Below, piece by piece: positions 46,379 through 55,927 of a stretch of 64,000 nt of DNA. The notes under the pieces were generated by a model. It saw nothing but the letters and a program-made list of their open reading frames with translations. It was not told where the DNA came from and did not search any database. The stretch's first letter is position 1, and each line of letters opens with the position of its first letter. A program made the position numbers and the translations under genes. Source of the DNA: an uncultured Paracoccaceae bacterium (GTDB lineage: Bacteria > Pseudomonadota > Alphaproteobacteria > Rhodobacterales > Rhodobacteraceae); the NCBI GenBank assembly GCA_947495795.1, contig CANMAI010000004.1:309804-373803 (forward strand), in the 5' to 3' direction.

Positions 46379-47251
46379 ATGACGCCCATCATCCCCGCGC
46401 TCGCAGAGATCGCCCCCCGTTACGACGTGCTGTTCTGCGATCTCTGGGGATGCCTGCACAACGGTGTGGCCGTGTTTCCTGCGGCGGTCACGGCCCTTCA
46501 GGATTTCCGCAAGGCGGGCGGCACAGTTATCCTTGTCACGAACTCCCCCCGGCCCAGCCGGTCCGTAGCAGCACAGCTTGAAGGCTTGGGCGCTCCCGCC
46601 GATTGCTATGATGATATCGCCTCTTCGGGCGATGCAGCGCAGGCGGCTATGGCCGCGGGCCTCTACGGCCGCAAGGTCTATCACATTGGTCCACAGCGCG
46701 ACCTGCCCTTCTTTTCGGACGCAGACGGCACGCCCTATGAAATCGAACGTGTCCCGCTGGAGGAAGCGGAGGGCATCATCTGCACGGGCCTTTTTGACGA
46801 TCGCACCGAGACGCCAACGGACTATCGCCTGACAATCGCCACCGGCGTCAATCGCGGCCTCAAACTGCTCTGCGCCAATCCCGATGTCATTGTAGATGTC
46901 GGCGAAACCCGCATCTACTGCGCTGGTGCCATCGCGGAAGCTTATGCAAAGGCGGGTGGCACGTCCCACTACTACGGCAAACCGCACGCCCCGATATATC
47001 AACTCGCCCGCCAACGGGCAGAAGCCGTGCGCGGAGAAGAAATTCGCGACGCGCACATCCTGTGCATCGGCGACGGGATCAACACCGACATTCGGGGGGC
47101 TGTCGGCGAAGGCCTCGATGCGCTCTTTGTCACCGGCGGTCTTGCTGCGAACGAGACCAACACCACGGATCAACCCGAACAGGCAAAGCTCGACGATTTT
47201 CTGAAGGCCAGCAGCCTTAGTGCGACAGCTGCCATCGGTTTTCTACGGTGA
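46379..47251 (+). CDS. HAD-type hydrolase, TIGR01459 family
   Basis: A 290-residue haloacid-dehalogenase-like phosphatase: motif I DVLFCDLWGCLHNGV near residue 16 (first Asp nucleophile), motif II VILVTNSPRPS near 50, and motif III/IV YYGKPHAPIYQLA plus ILCIGDGINTDIRGA near 226. This alphaproteobacterial subfamily (NagD-like) has no assigned substrate. Ends with a four-base overlap into the second TraB/GumN gene, so the pair is co-translated. Confidence 0.9.
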   Translation: MTPIIPALAEIAPRYDVLFCDLWGCLHNGVAVFPAAVTALQDFRKAGGTVILVTNSPRPSRSVAAQLEGLGAPADCYDDIASSGDAAQAAMAAGLYGRKVYHIGPQRDLPFFSDADGTPYEIERVPLEEAEGIICTGLFDDRTETPTDYRLTIATGVNRGLKLLCANPDVIVDVGETRIYCAGAIAEAYAKAGGTSHYYGKPHAPIYQLARQRAEAVRGEEIRDAHILCIGDGINTDIRGAVGEGLDALFVTGGLAANETNTTDQPEQAKLDDFLKASSLSATAAIGFLR

Positions 47252-48276
47252 AGCAGCATCGCGCCCTTGCCATACTTCTGACGCTCGCCCTGCCGGCTCA
47301 AGCACAGGTCGCCAACAAGGCTCTGTGCGAACCTCCGGTCATCGAGATCCAGAACGAACTTCTCAGCCCGGCGCAATGGATGGAGGTCGAGCAAAAAGGG
47401 GCGGCAATCCCAAACGGCACCGGCAGGCTATGGCAGATCACCTCGCCCCGGGGCGCCGTCTCCCATCTGTGGGGCACGATGCACAGCGCCGATCCCCGCA
47501 TTTCCAACCCGCCAAAGGAGCTGCGCAGCCTGATTGCAGAAGCGAGCATAGTCATGCTGGAATATGTCGCCTCCAATATCTCTCAAGCTGATGCAGAGGC
47601 CCAGATCGCCATTCCCAACTATATGATCGAGGATCCTCACACTCTGATGGACGGTCTGCCACCAGAGGCGGCTATCGGCGTCGAACAACGGCTCGCCCAA
47701 CTCGACATGGCGCCCGAAGACGCACCATTCATGGACGAATCCTTCCTCTTCCTTACCATGCTCGGTCATCCCTGCGGCGACCGGCTGGCTGTCGCGGGCT
47801 TTCCCATTCAGGACACGCGGATAGAGATCCTCGCCGCCGATGCAGGAGCGGACCTCATCTCTCTCGACCCGCCCACGATGATCACCACATTCGCGTACCG
47901 GCCCCGATGGCAGCGCAGCTTTCAAAGTACCCTAACCCTCTTTGCGCTCTGGCAGCTCGAACAGGCTTCTACGTCGACCTTTTACGCGTACTACCAAACG
48001 GGCCGGGTGGGGCAGATGATGGCATTCGAAGAGACCTACTTCACCCAGCTCTTTCCCAATGTCGATATCCCGGCGATCAGCGCAACAGCGGATACTTTCC
48101 TTCTGGATCAACGCAACAAGGATATGGTCAAGCGCGCCCTGCCCTATCTTGATGATGGTGGCGTGGTAATGGCCGCAGGTACATATCATCTACCCGGAGA
48201 GACGGGCCTTGTAGAGCTCCTTCGGGAGGAGGGCTTTGGGGTGGAGCGGGTCATGGTAGCAGGGGAAGCGCAATAG
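47248..48276 (+). CDS. TraB/GumN family protein (second copy)
   Basis: A 342-residue exported protein with a signal (HRALAILLTLALPAQAQ). Matches the family by HLWGTMHSADPRISNPP (G..H motif near residue 75), VMLEYVASNISQ, a QRSFQSTLTLFALWQ segment and VVMAAGTYHLPGETGLVELLREEGF. GTG 47248 overlaps the HAD stop by four bases (GTGA). It shares architecture but limited sequence with the copy at 45315, so duplication is old. The role is unknown. Confidence 0.85.
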   Translation: MKQHRALAILLTLALPAQAQVANKALCEPPVIEIQNELLSPAQWMEVEQKGAAIPNGTGRLWQITSPRGAVSHLWGTMHSADPRISNPPKELRSLIAEASIVMLEYVASNISQADAEAQIAIPNYMIEDPHTLMDGLPPEAAIGVEQRLAQLDMAPEDAPFMDESFLFLTMLGHPCGDRLAVAGFPIQDTRIEILAADAGADLISLDPPTMITTFAYRPRWQRSFQSTLTLFALWQLEQASTSTFYAYYQTGRVGQMMAFEETYFTQLFPNVDIPAISATADTFLLDQRNKDMVKRALPYLDDGGVVMAAGTYHLPGETGLVELLREEGFGVERVMVAGEAQ

Positions 48277-48496
48277 CGTGTAACCGCCCAAAAGCCACCT
48301 TTCCCCAAACGCTCCCAAGCTAAATGCGCAAACATCTCTGTCGACGGAAAGGGGCCACGCCAAGCTCTTTCCGTACCAGACTTCCCCAGCTACCTTAAAG
48401 AGCCGCAGAAATGCACTTCCCATCATGCTTGGTCAGGGAGAGCTGCACGCCCCTACTCTCTCCCAATCAATACGCCGACACCGGGCGGTCTCCAGC

Positions 48497-51397
48497 CTAT
48501 CGCAGGGCCTCGTCACACCGCGCGCATGTCTCCGCATGCTTGTGGCGGCCGACATCGGGCAGGATCTTCCAGCAGCGCTGGCATTTCGAACCTTCGGCAC
48601 GCGCGAACACTACCGCAACACCCTCCACATCGGGCAGGGTAAACGCGACCTCAGGGGCTGCCTCAGCCAAAACCGTGATCCCGGAGGTGATACAAAGATC
48701 TGCAAAGTCGGAGCTCTCCGCCGCCGCCCGCATCCCCTCATCCGCGATGTAGACAACTGGCGCTGCCTCAAGTGAAGCCCCGATGCGCTTCTCGCGGCGC
48801 TCAACCTCAATCGCTCCGGTCACCACACGGCGCACCTGCCTTATCGCATCCCATTTGGCCGCAAGCGCTTCATCTTTCCAGGCGACAGGCGTTTCCGGAA
48901 TATCCACCAGATGTACGGAGCTTTCCTCGCTCGGGAACCGCTCCAGCCACACATCCTCCATTGTGAACACAAGGATGGGAGCCAGCCATGTCGTCAGCCG
49001 ATGGAACAACAGATCAAGCACCGTACGCGCCGCCCGCCTGCGCGTGCTGTCGGTCGCATCGCAGTACAAGGCATCCTTACGGATATCAAAATACACAGAT
49101 GAAAGATCTACTGTGCAGAACTGGAACAGGCTCTGGAAAACGCTCTGGAAGGCATAGCGCGTATACCCGGAACGCACTTCCTCATCCAGCTCAGCCATCC
49201 GGTGCAACACCCAGCGTTCCAACTCCGGCATTTCCGCGGGTTCCACTCGTTCGGCATCGGAGAAGCCGTTGAGGTTTCCGAGCATAAACCGCAAAGTGTT
49301 CCGCAAGCGCCGGTAGCTATCAGCCGTTCCTTTCAGGATCTCCGGCCCGATCCGCTGATCCGCAGTGTAATCCGTCTGCGCCACCCAGAGCCGCAGGATA
49401 TCGGCACCGTATTGCTGCACGATCTTCTCCGGCACGATGGTGTTGCCGAGCGATTTGGACATCTTCATGCCCTTCTCATCCAGCGTGAACCCGTGGGTCA
49501 GCACACCCTTGTAAGGTGCCCGCCCCTTGGTGCCACAAGCCTGAAGCATGGAGGAATGGAACCAGCCCCGATGCTGGTCCGTGCCTTCGAGATACAGGTC
49601 CGCAATCCCGTCCGGCGCACCATCCGCCCTGTCACGCAGAACAAACGCGTGGGTGGAGCCTGAATCAAACCACACATCCAGCACGTCAAACACCTGCTCC
49701 CATTCTTCGGGATTGTAGTCATTCCCAAGAAACCGCTCCTTGGCCCCCTCTGCATACCAGGCATCCGCGCCCTCAGCCGCAAATGCCGTCTTGATCCGCG
49801 CATTAACAGTCTCATCGCGCAGCAAAAAGCCCTCGTCCGTCGGCAAAAGCCCCTTCCGGACAAAGCATGAAAGCGGCACACCCCATGCCCTCTGGCGGGA
49901 AAGCACCCAATCCGGCCGCGCCTCGATCATGGAATACAGCCGGTTTCGCCCCGTCTTCGGTGTCCAAGTCACCAACTCGTCGATAGACCGCAGCGCCCGC
50001 TCCCGAATGGTCTTGCCATAGGTATTTTGCCCGTCGCCGACCTCACGATCCACCGCAGCAAACCACTGCGGTGTATTGCGATAGATCACCGGCGCCTTGG
50101 ACCGCCAGGAATGTGGATAGGAATGCTTGATCTTACCTCGCGCAAAGAGCTTGCCGGTCGACGCGAGAGCCTTGATCACAGCCTCGTTTGCATCGCCTTC
50201 CTTCCCGTTCGGCCTCAGGATCTTCTTGCCCCCAAACAAAGGCAGATCGCCGCGGAAAGAGCCGTCCTCAACCACGTTATAGGTGATCACTTCGGCCAGC
50301 ATCCCGGCATCCCGGTAGAGTTCGAACTCCTCCATACCGTGGCTCGGCGCACAATGCACAAAGCCTGTGCCCTCATCATCCGTCACAAAGGGCGCAGACC
50401 GAAAATCGCGAGGCTGGTCCCATTCACCTTTCCCTCCCTCAACACCGTGAAGGGGGTGCGCAAGGCGTGTGTCACTCAGGTCTCCGGCATCTGAAACCCG
50501 CTCGAACGCCTCTACCCGCGCCTTGGCAAACACCTGCCCTGCCAGCTTGTCCGCCAGCAAAATGCGCTCGCCAACCTTCACCCAATTGTCCTCAGGCGCA
50601 GCCGTCACCTCATAAACCCCATAAGAAATATCGTTCGAGTAAACGACCCCCTTATTCGAAGGCATCGTCCAGGGCGTTGTCGTCCAGATCACCACGTCGG
50701 CGCCCTTCAAAGCCGGATTGGGGCTTTCCATCACTGGGAACCGAGCCCAGATCGTAAAGCTTTCCTTGTCGTGATACTCCACCTCGGCTTCCGCCAAGGC
50801 AGTTTTCTCGATCGGAGACCACATCACGGGCTTGGAGCCCTGATAAAGCGTGCCGTTCATGAGAAATTTCATGAACTCATCCGCAATCGTGGCCTCCGCA
50901 TCATAGGCCATCGTCAGGTATGGATCGGCCCAGTTTCCGGTCACACCCAGCCGCTTGAACTCTTCACGCTGAATATCCACCCAGCCCTCGGCAAATCTCC
51001 GGCACTCCTGCCGCAACTCCACCACCGGCACATCATCCTTATCCTTACCCTTGGCGCGGTATTGCTCCTCGATCTTCCATTCGATCGGCAGCCCGTGGCA
51101 ATCCCAGCCCGGCACATACCGGCTGTCTTTACCCATCATCTGCTGGGAGCGTACAACCATGTCCTTCAGCACCTTGTTCAGCGCGTGCCCAATATGCAGA
51201 TGGCCGTTGGCATAAGGCGGGCCGTCATGCAGAACAAAAGGCTCCCGCCCCTCTTTCTCACGCAGCCGGTCGTAAACACCAAGCTTCTCCCAGCGGGCCA
51301 ACCATTCCGGCTCCCGCTTGGGCAGCCCGGCCCGCATCGGGAAATCCGTCTCGGGCAGGTTCAACGTGTCTTTATAGTCAGGTGTATCGGCGCACAT
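48497..51397 (-). CDS. ileS: Isoleucyl-tRNA synthetase
   Basis: A 966-residue class I aminoacyl-tRNA synthetase. HIGH motif within PPYANGHLHIGHALNKVLKDM near residue 50, the CP1 editing domain in the middle, KMSKS motif (GMKMSKSLGNTIVP) near 600, anticodon-binding domain and a C-terminal zinc finger CQRCWKILPDVGRHKHAE..CARC. ATG 51397 has GGAGAG upstream; the frame extends 40 codons further without homology. It is the only aminoacyl-tRNA synthetase in the window. Confidence 0.98.
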   Translation of the reverse strand: MCADTPDYKDTLNLPETDFPMRAGLPKREPEWLARWEKLGVYDRLREKEGREPFVLHDGPPYANGHLHIGHALNKVLKDMVVRSQQMMGKDSRYVPGWDCHGLPIEWKIEEQYRAKGKDKDDVPVVELRQECRRFAEGWVDIQREEFKRLGVTGNWADPYLTMAYDAEATIADEFMKFLMNGTLYQGSKPVMWSPIEKTALAEAEVEYHDKESFTIWARFPVMESPNPALKGADVVIWTTTPWTMPSNKGVVYSNDISYGVYEVTAAPEDNWVKVGERILLADKLAGQVFAKARVEAFERVSDAGDLSDTRLAHPLHGVEGGKGEWDQPRDFRSAPFVTDDEGTGFVHCAPSHGMEEFELYRDAGMLAEVITYNVVEDGSFRGDLPLFGGKKILRPNGKEGDANEAVIKALASTGKLFARGKIKHSYPHSWRSKAPVIYRNTPQWFAAVDREVGDGQNTYGKTIRERALRSIDELVTWTPKTGRNRLYSMIEARPDWVLSRQRAWGVPLSCFVRKGLLPTDEGFLLRDETVNARIKTAFAAEGADAWYAEGAKERFLGNDYNPEEWEQVFDVLDVWFDSGSTHAFVLRDRADGAPDGIADLYLEGTDQHRGWFHSSMLQACGTKGRAPYKGVLTHGFTLDEKGMKMSKSLGNTIVPEKIVQQYGADILRLWVAQTDYTADQRIGPEILKGTADSYRRLRNTLRFMLGNLNGFSDAERVEPAEMPELERWVLHRMAELDEEVRSGYTRYAFQSVFQSLFQFCTVDLSSVYFDIRKDALYCDATDSTRRRAARTVLDLLFHRLTTWLAPILVFTMEDVWLERFPSEESSVHLVDIPETPVAWKDEALAAKWDAIRQVRRVVTGAIEVERREKRIGASLEAAPVVYIADEGMRAAAESSDFADLCITSGITVLAEAAPEVAFTLPDVEGVAVVFARAEGSKCQRCWKILPDVGRHKHAETCARCDEALR

Positions 51398-51636
51398 GGG
51401 TGCTCTCCGCTTCAGGCAATGGGGAAAGGATGAGGAGCGGCGCGGTATCCATACGCCTTTTCCCGGTCGCTCAGGAAACGAGCGCCGGGCCAGTAATTCG
51501 ACGGAAGATGCGAACAAGGCCGTGCATGCGCCCGCTTATAGGCTTGGCAAATGCCCGCGTCCAGTGCGACATGACGCGAGCTTTGCCAAAGCCGCAACTG
51601 CTACCAGACAGAGCATGAGTAAAGAGGACAGATGTC

Positions 51637-52824
51637 ATGAAGATCGGGATAGCAGGTTGCGGTATCGGCGGGCTGGCAGCCGCCTCACTTCTGGCGGAAG
51701 ACGGCCACGACGTAACGCTTTTTGACAAGTTCGACACCCCAAGGTCAGTTGGTTCCGGCCTTGTCATCCAACCCGTTGGCCAGTCCGTGCTCAAAGCCTG
51801 CGGCGCTGCCGCCGATGCCCTCGCCAAAGGGCAGAAGATCCGCAAGATGGAAGGGCATGAGGCGCGCACCGGCACCAAGGTTCTGGATGTGGATTACGAT
51901 CCGAAAGGCAGGCGCTTCGGGCTCGCCATTCACCGCGCCAGCCTCTTCGATGCTTTGCTGAAGGCCGCGCTCCGACATGGCGCGAAAATCGAAGCATCAA
52001 GCGAGGTTGTGGCCACACCGGAGGCTGCCTCAGGCCGCATCTTCACGCTTCAGAATGGTTCGGAACATGGCCCGTTCGATCTCGCGATCATCGCAACAGG
52101 GGCATCATCCCCTCTCACACCCAACACCGGCAAATCACTAGCCTACGGCGCGCTCTGGTCCACCGTTCCATGGCCAGTGCGCACGAGCCTGCCGCAAAAC
52201 CAGCTCACCCAGCGCTATCACCATGCCAGCCGCATGGCAGGCGTCCTGCCCATTGGTACTCTCCCGGGCGAGACGTCAGCAAAAGCCGCTTTCTTCTGGT
52301 CCCTTCGCGTAAGCGACATGGACGAATGGCAAACCAGACCACTCGCACAGTGGAAGCAGGACGTGGTCGCCTTCTGGCCGGAAGCCGCACCGTTCCTCAC
52401 ATCCATCACACGCCACGAGGATGTAACGAAGGCCACCTACCAGCACGGCGCCCTCTTCCATCCCATAGCCAACCGCCTCGCCTTCATCGGAGATGCCGCA
52501 CACAAAGCCAGCCCACAGCTTGGCCAGGGTGCAAACATGGCAATGCTGGATGCCTTCGCCCTCGCAAGATGGCTGAGCGCAGAACCCGTTCCCCAGGCGC
52601 TACCACTCTATGCCTGGTCTCGCAGGCTTCACGTGCAGGCCTATCAGTCGTTCAGCTGGGCCTTCACGCCTCAATACCAGTCCGATAGCCGCGCGCTTCC
52701 GCTTCTGCGCAATCACATCCTCACCCCACTCTCGCAGTTCGGCCCATTTCCGGCAATCCTCAGCCGTCTCGCCTCCGGCAATATCGTCACACCAGCCCGC
52801 GGTCTGAGCTTGCCTGAAACGTAG
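51637..52824 (+). CDS. FAD-dependent monooxygenase
   Basis: A 395-residue flavoprotein of the aromatic-hydroxylase type: dinucleotide motif KIGIAGCGIGGLAAASLLAE at the N-terminus, GLAIHRASLFDALLKAA near residue 95 and the second FAD motif FIGDAAHKASPQLGQGANMA near 288. It probably hydroxylates a small organic substrate with NAD(P)H and oxygen. Divergent from ileS. No partner genes hint at a pathway. TTGTGTGAGTAAAGAG-type leader gives only a modest ribosome-binding site. Confidence 0.87.
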   Translation: MKIGIAGCGIGGLAAASLLAEDGHDVTLFDKFDTPRSVGSGLVIQPVGQSVLKACGAAADALAKGQKIRKMEGHEARTGTKVLDVDYDPKGRRFGLAIHRASLFDALLKAALRHGAKIEASSEVVATPEAASGRIFTLQNGSEHGPFDLAIIATGASSPLTPNTGKSLAYGALWSTVPWPVRTSLPQNQLTQRYHHASRMAGVLPIGTLPGETSAKAAFFWSLRVSDMDEWQTRPLAQWKQDVVAFWPEAAPFLTSITRHEDVTKATYQHGALFHPIANRLAFIGDAAHKASPQLGQGANMAMLDAFALARWLSAEPVPQALPLYAWSRRLHVQAYQSFSWAFTPQYQSDSRALPLLRNHILTPLSQFGPFPAILSRLASGNIVTPARGLSLPET

Positions 52825-52981
52825 GTGCCACAAGCACAGCTTTCTGGATGTGCCGAGACGCTCCGCCATCTCGCAGCTCCAACCTCGCGTACACCCTCCA
52901 TGATTGCCTCAAGCAGCACTTTGCGCCCGCCCACGAGGGCGACCCGAAGGGACGCACGAGGCCACCAGATCCAGAACAAAA

Positions 52982-53971
52982 TCAGTTCTTGGAGAACAAC
53001 CCCGCCAAAGCGCGCTTGATCACACCCGTCACCCGCGGCCGCGGTGCCACTTCAAAAGGCAAGGGTCGGCACACTTCCATGGCCGCAATCCCAACACGTG
53101 CAGTCAAAGCACCGTTCACCACACCCTCACCGAACCGCCTTGAGATCTTTGAAAGCGCACCGCCCCCAGCCACAGAGCTGATCATATCATCGCCCACAGC
53201 CACCGCACCTGTCGCCACCAGATGCCCGGCCACCGCCCGCATCAGCCGCACAGATCCGAACGTGCCCGCCCGCCCGCCATAAACCTCGGCAATCCGCCGG
53301 ATCATGCGGATATTCGCCGTCAACGCCACCACCACATCCGCCAAGGCAAGTGGCACCAGCGCTGTGGCCGCGGCCACGTTCCGGCACGCCACCTCCACCT
53401 CGCGCAAGGCAGCCGCGTCCAAAGGCATGCAAATCTCTCGCTCGGCCAGATGCACCAGAGCGTCGGCATCCATCACCTGATCCTGGTGCTGCACCACGCT
53501 TTCAATACCCAGCCGCAAGGCCTCGTTCGTGCGATACAAGGCCACAAGAGCCGACACCAGTGAAAGCGCCTTCGGCCTATCTCCGGCCAAAGCGTCCTTG
53601 GCCAGGACCTGCAGCTTGTCCACGCGCCGCAACCGTGCCAGCCCTGCAATTTCGCGCAGCAAAACCATCAGCAGCGCCAACAGCACGGTGGCACCAAGCC
53701 CAAGGGCAACGCGCCCCAACCAGATGTTGCGCTCCATCAGCCCAAAAACAAAATCCCACGCAGCCGCCCCGGCCCAGATCGAAAAGAGCCCCCAAAAAGC
53801 CCAGAACGCAAGCTGGCCGAACCAGCTCCCCCGGCGGGCGGAAACACCAATCACCTGAGCCATCGCGCCCTGTGGCACCCCGGCGCTCTCCGGCACGGGC
53901 GGCACTTCGGCCGGGCTCGGCGGGTCTGCAGCCAGATCCTCGGCATCAAACACGATGGGGCGTCTGCTCAT
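52982..53971 (-). CDS. YcjF-like DUF697 membrane protein (TIGR01620)
   Basis: A 329-residue inner-membrane protein with an N-terminal proline-rich cytoplasmic part, two adjacent helices (LAFWAFWGLFSIWAGAAAWDF and VALGLGATVLLALLMVLL) and a C-terminal DUF697 domain (VPLALADVVVALTANIRMIRRIAEVYGGR). The YcjX-YcjF pair is a widely conserved two-gene system of unknown, possibly stress-related function. Here a GNAT gene lies between them; this gene starts with a four-base overlap with the GNAT stop. Confidence 0.85.
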   Translation of the reverse strand: MSRRPIVFDAEDLAADPPSPAEVPPVPESAGVPQGAMAQVIGVSARRGSWFGQLAFWAFWGLFSIWAGAAAWDFVFGLMERNIWLGRVALGLGATVLLALLMVLLREIAGLARLRRVDKLQVLAKDALAGDRPKALSLVSALVALYRTNEALRLGIESVVQHQDQVMDADALVHLAEREICMPLDAAALREVEVACRNVAAATALVPLALADVVVALTANIRMIRRIAEVYGGRAGTFGSVRLMRAVAGHLVATGAVAVGDDMISSVAGGGALSKISRRFGEGVVNGALTARVGIAAMEVCRPLPFEVAPRPRVTGVIKRALAGLFSKN

Positions 53972-54402
53972 CTCGAACCCTCCCGTTGCCAGATAAACTC
54001 GATATCCGGCAAACCTTCCTCATTGTCGCCATTCGTCCGCCGCCCTTCGCGAAATCCTTCGCGCAGATAAAAATCGCGTGCGCCTGTGTTGGCTTCAAAC
54101 GTCCAGAGATGAAGCATTGCCAAGCTTTCCTTCGCGCGCTCCAACAGATGCTTGCCGACACCGCGCCGCCGAGCATCTGCGGCAACGTAAAGACAATGAA
54201 TATATCCCCCATCCCGCATCAGGAACCCCTCCATCGGAGCCCCCGCGATCAAACCCTGACCTCTTTCAATCAACCTCGCCACAAAGGGCGCGTCCGCAGA
54301 AGGTGGGTGATTGCGTGGAAACCAATCCGTCTCCTCAATCCACTCCCGCAGAATGGCGGCACAGGCACCCGCATCGGCCACCTCTGCTTCGCGGACATTC
54401 AT
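53968..54402 (-). CDS. GNAT family N-acetyltransferase
   Basis: A 144-residue protein with the GNAT acetyl-CoA-binding motif YVAADARRRGVGKHLLERAKE near residue 73 and FEANTGARDFYLREGFREG near 103. It is translationally coupled on both sides: its ATG overlaps the ycjX stop by four bases and its stop overlaps the ycjF-like start by four bases. The substrate is unknown. Confidence 0.9.
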   Translation of the reverse strand: MNVREAEVADAGACAAILREWIEETDWFPRNHPPSADAPFVARLIERGQGLIAGAPMEGFLMRDGGYIHCLYVAADARRRGVGKHLLERAKESLAMLHLWTFEANTGARDFYLREGFREGRRTNGDNEEGLPDIEFIWQREGSR

Positions 54403-55826
54403 ACCAGCCGATCCCCAATCAGAAATTCCACCGCCCGGTCCAGCCGAATATGCGGCGGGCCTTCATCCGCCCCCAAAGCCATAACGGGCGGCGCAAATTT
54501 CATGATCCCGTATTCCGCATCCAGCCACTTTGCCTCGCCCTGCCGCGCGGGGATCAGCAATGCCGAAGGGTCGCTTGGCAGATCCCCGGGATACATAGCT
54601 GCATCCCGGCCTGTCTCCTGCAGCCGCCCCCGCACACATTCGAGCGCCACACCCTCATGCTGCACAACTTCCTCAATCGTCGCGCGCAAGGCCGCTATGC
54701 TCATGGATTGCGTCAAAGCCCCTTTGAAATCCGCGCGCCGCCGCGCCTCCGTCACCAGGGCCTCGGTGATGGAAGAAAGCGCCTCATGCTGACTGTGATG
54801 AAGGTGATCCGCCTTTGTGGCCGCAAACAAAATCCGCTCCACCCGCCGCCCCAGCACCGTGGAAAGCCATGTATTCCGCCCCGGCCGAAAGCTCATCAGA
54901 ATGGCCGCCATGGCCTGCCGCAAATCCTCTACTGCCTGCGGCCCCGCATTAATCGCACCCAACGCGTCCACCAGAACGATCTGCCGATCAATCCTTGCAA
55001 AATGATCGCGGTAAAACGGCTTCACGACAATTCGCTTGTAAGCCTCGAACCGCCGCTCAAACGTGGCGTAAAGAGAGTTGCCCTTCGCCCGCCCCGCCTC
55101 CGGCAAGGGCGCAAACGTCAACGCAGGAGAGCCCTCAAGATCCCCCGGCATCAGAAAGCGGCCCGGTGCCACGGCCGATAGGCCCGCCTCGCGCGATGCA
55201 CTCAGATAGGCTTTGAACGCCTGTGCCTGCCTGCGCGCCGCCTGCTCATCCAAAGGCTCACCAGGCTGTACGCTCTGCAAAGCAGACAGCCATTCACCGG
55301 CAAACGAACTCCGTGCATCCGTTCGCGCCAATGCAATCGTCTCCTCGGCCCAGGTCCGGTAGGTCTGATCCAGCAGTGGAAGATCCAGCAGCCACTCGCC
55401 CGGATAATCCACGATATCCAGATGCACCGTACGCGGCCCGCGCAAACCATTGAAAAACCCGGCGGGCTGCACCCGCAGGGAAAGCCGCAATTGGCTGATG
55501 GAGCGCGTACCCTCCGGCCAGAAGGGCTGTGGGCCGGTCAAGGCCGCCAGATGATCTTCGTAATCAAAGCGTGCCACCGCATCATTTGGCTGGGGTTGTA
55601 AAAATGCAGTCAAAATCCGCCCCTCTGCAGCGGCCCGCAGTTGCGGCATCCGCCCACGGTTCAGCAAATTCGCCACAAGGCTGGTGATAAAAACCGTCTT
55701 ACCGGCCCGCGAAAGCCCCGTTACCCCCAGCCGGATCACCGGCTCAAACAGCAACTCCTCCACACCTGCCTGCGCATCTTCCAGCGTCCGGCTCACGGCA
55801 TTCGTAATATCCCAAAGTCCAGCCAT
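54399..55826 (-). CDS. YcjX family P-loop ATPase (DUF463)
   Basis: A 475-residue protein with a P-loop GLSRAGKTVFITSLVANLLN near residue 37, the family segments ILTAFLQPQPNDAVARFDYE, VHLDIVDYPGEWLLDLPLL (Walker-B-like Asp), and FAATKADHLHHSQH (NKxD-like). YcjX proteins are GTPase-like and occur beside YcjF in proteobacteria; some are phage-shock or heat-shock regulated. ATG 55826 is chosen; the frame continues nine codons upstream. Confidence 0.88.
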   Translation of the reverse strand: MAGLWDITNAVSRTLEDAQAGVEELLFEPVIRLGVTGLSRAGKTVFITSLVANLLNRGRMPQLRAAAEGRILTAFLQPQPNDAVARFDYEDHLAALTGPQPFWPEGTRSISQLRLSLRVQPAGFFNGLRGPRTVHLDIVDYPGEWLLDLPLLDQTYRTWAEETIALARTDARSSFAGEWLSALQSVQPGEPLDEQAARRQAQAFKAYLSASREAGLSAVAPGRFLMPGDLEGSPALTFAPLPEAGRAKGNSLYATFERRFEAYKRIVVKPFYRDHFARIDRQIVLVDALGAINAGPQAVEDLRQAMAAILMSFRPGRNTWLSTVLGRRVERILFAATKADHLHHSQHEALSSITEALVTEARRRADFKGALTQSMSIAALRATIEEVVQHEGVALECVRGRLQETGRDAAMYPGDLPSDPSALLIPARQGEAKWLDAEYGIMKFAPPVMALGADEGPPHIRLDRAVEFLIGDRLV

Positions 55827-55927
55827 GATACTCCCAAGCAACGTCCGTCCCATATAACCACGTTGCGCCCGATGAACAGAGGGCAGAGCGGCTTCACCTC
55901 CGCCCGTGTTTCCGCTATCCCCCTCAA

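Noticed and set aside
53350..55181. Long plus-strand frames opposite ycjF, GNAT and ycjX
   Set aside because: Pro/Arg/Ser-rich shadows of three certain genes.
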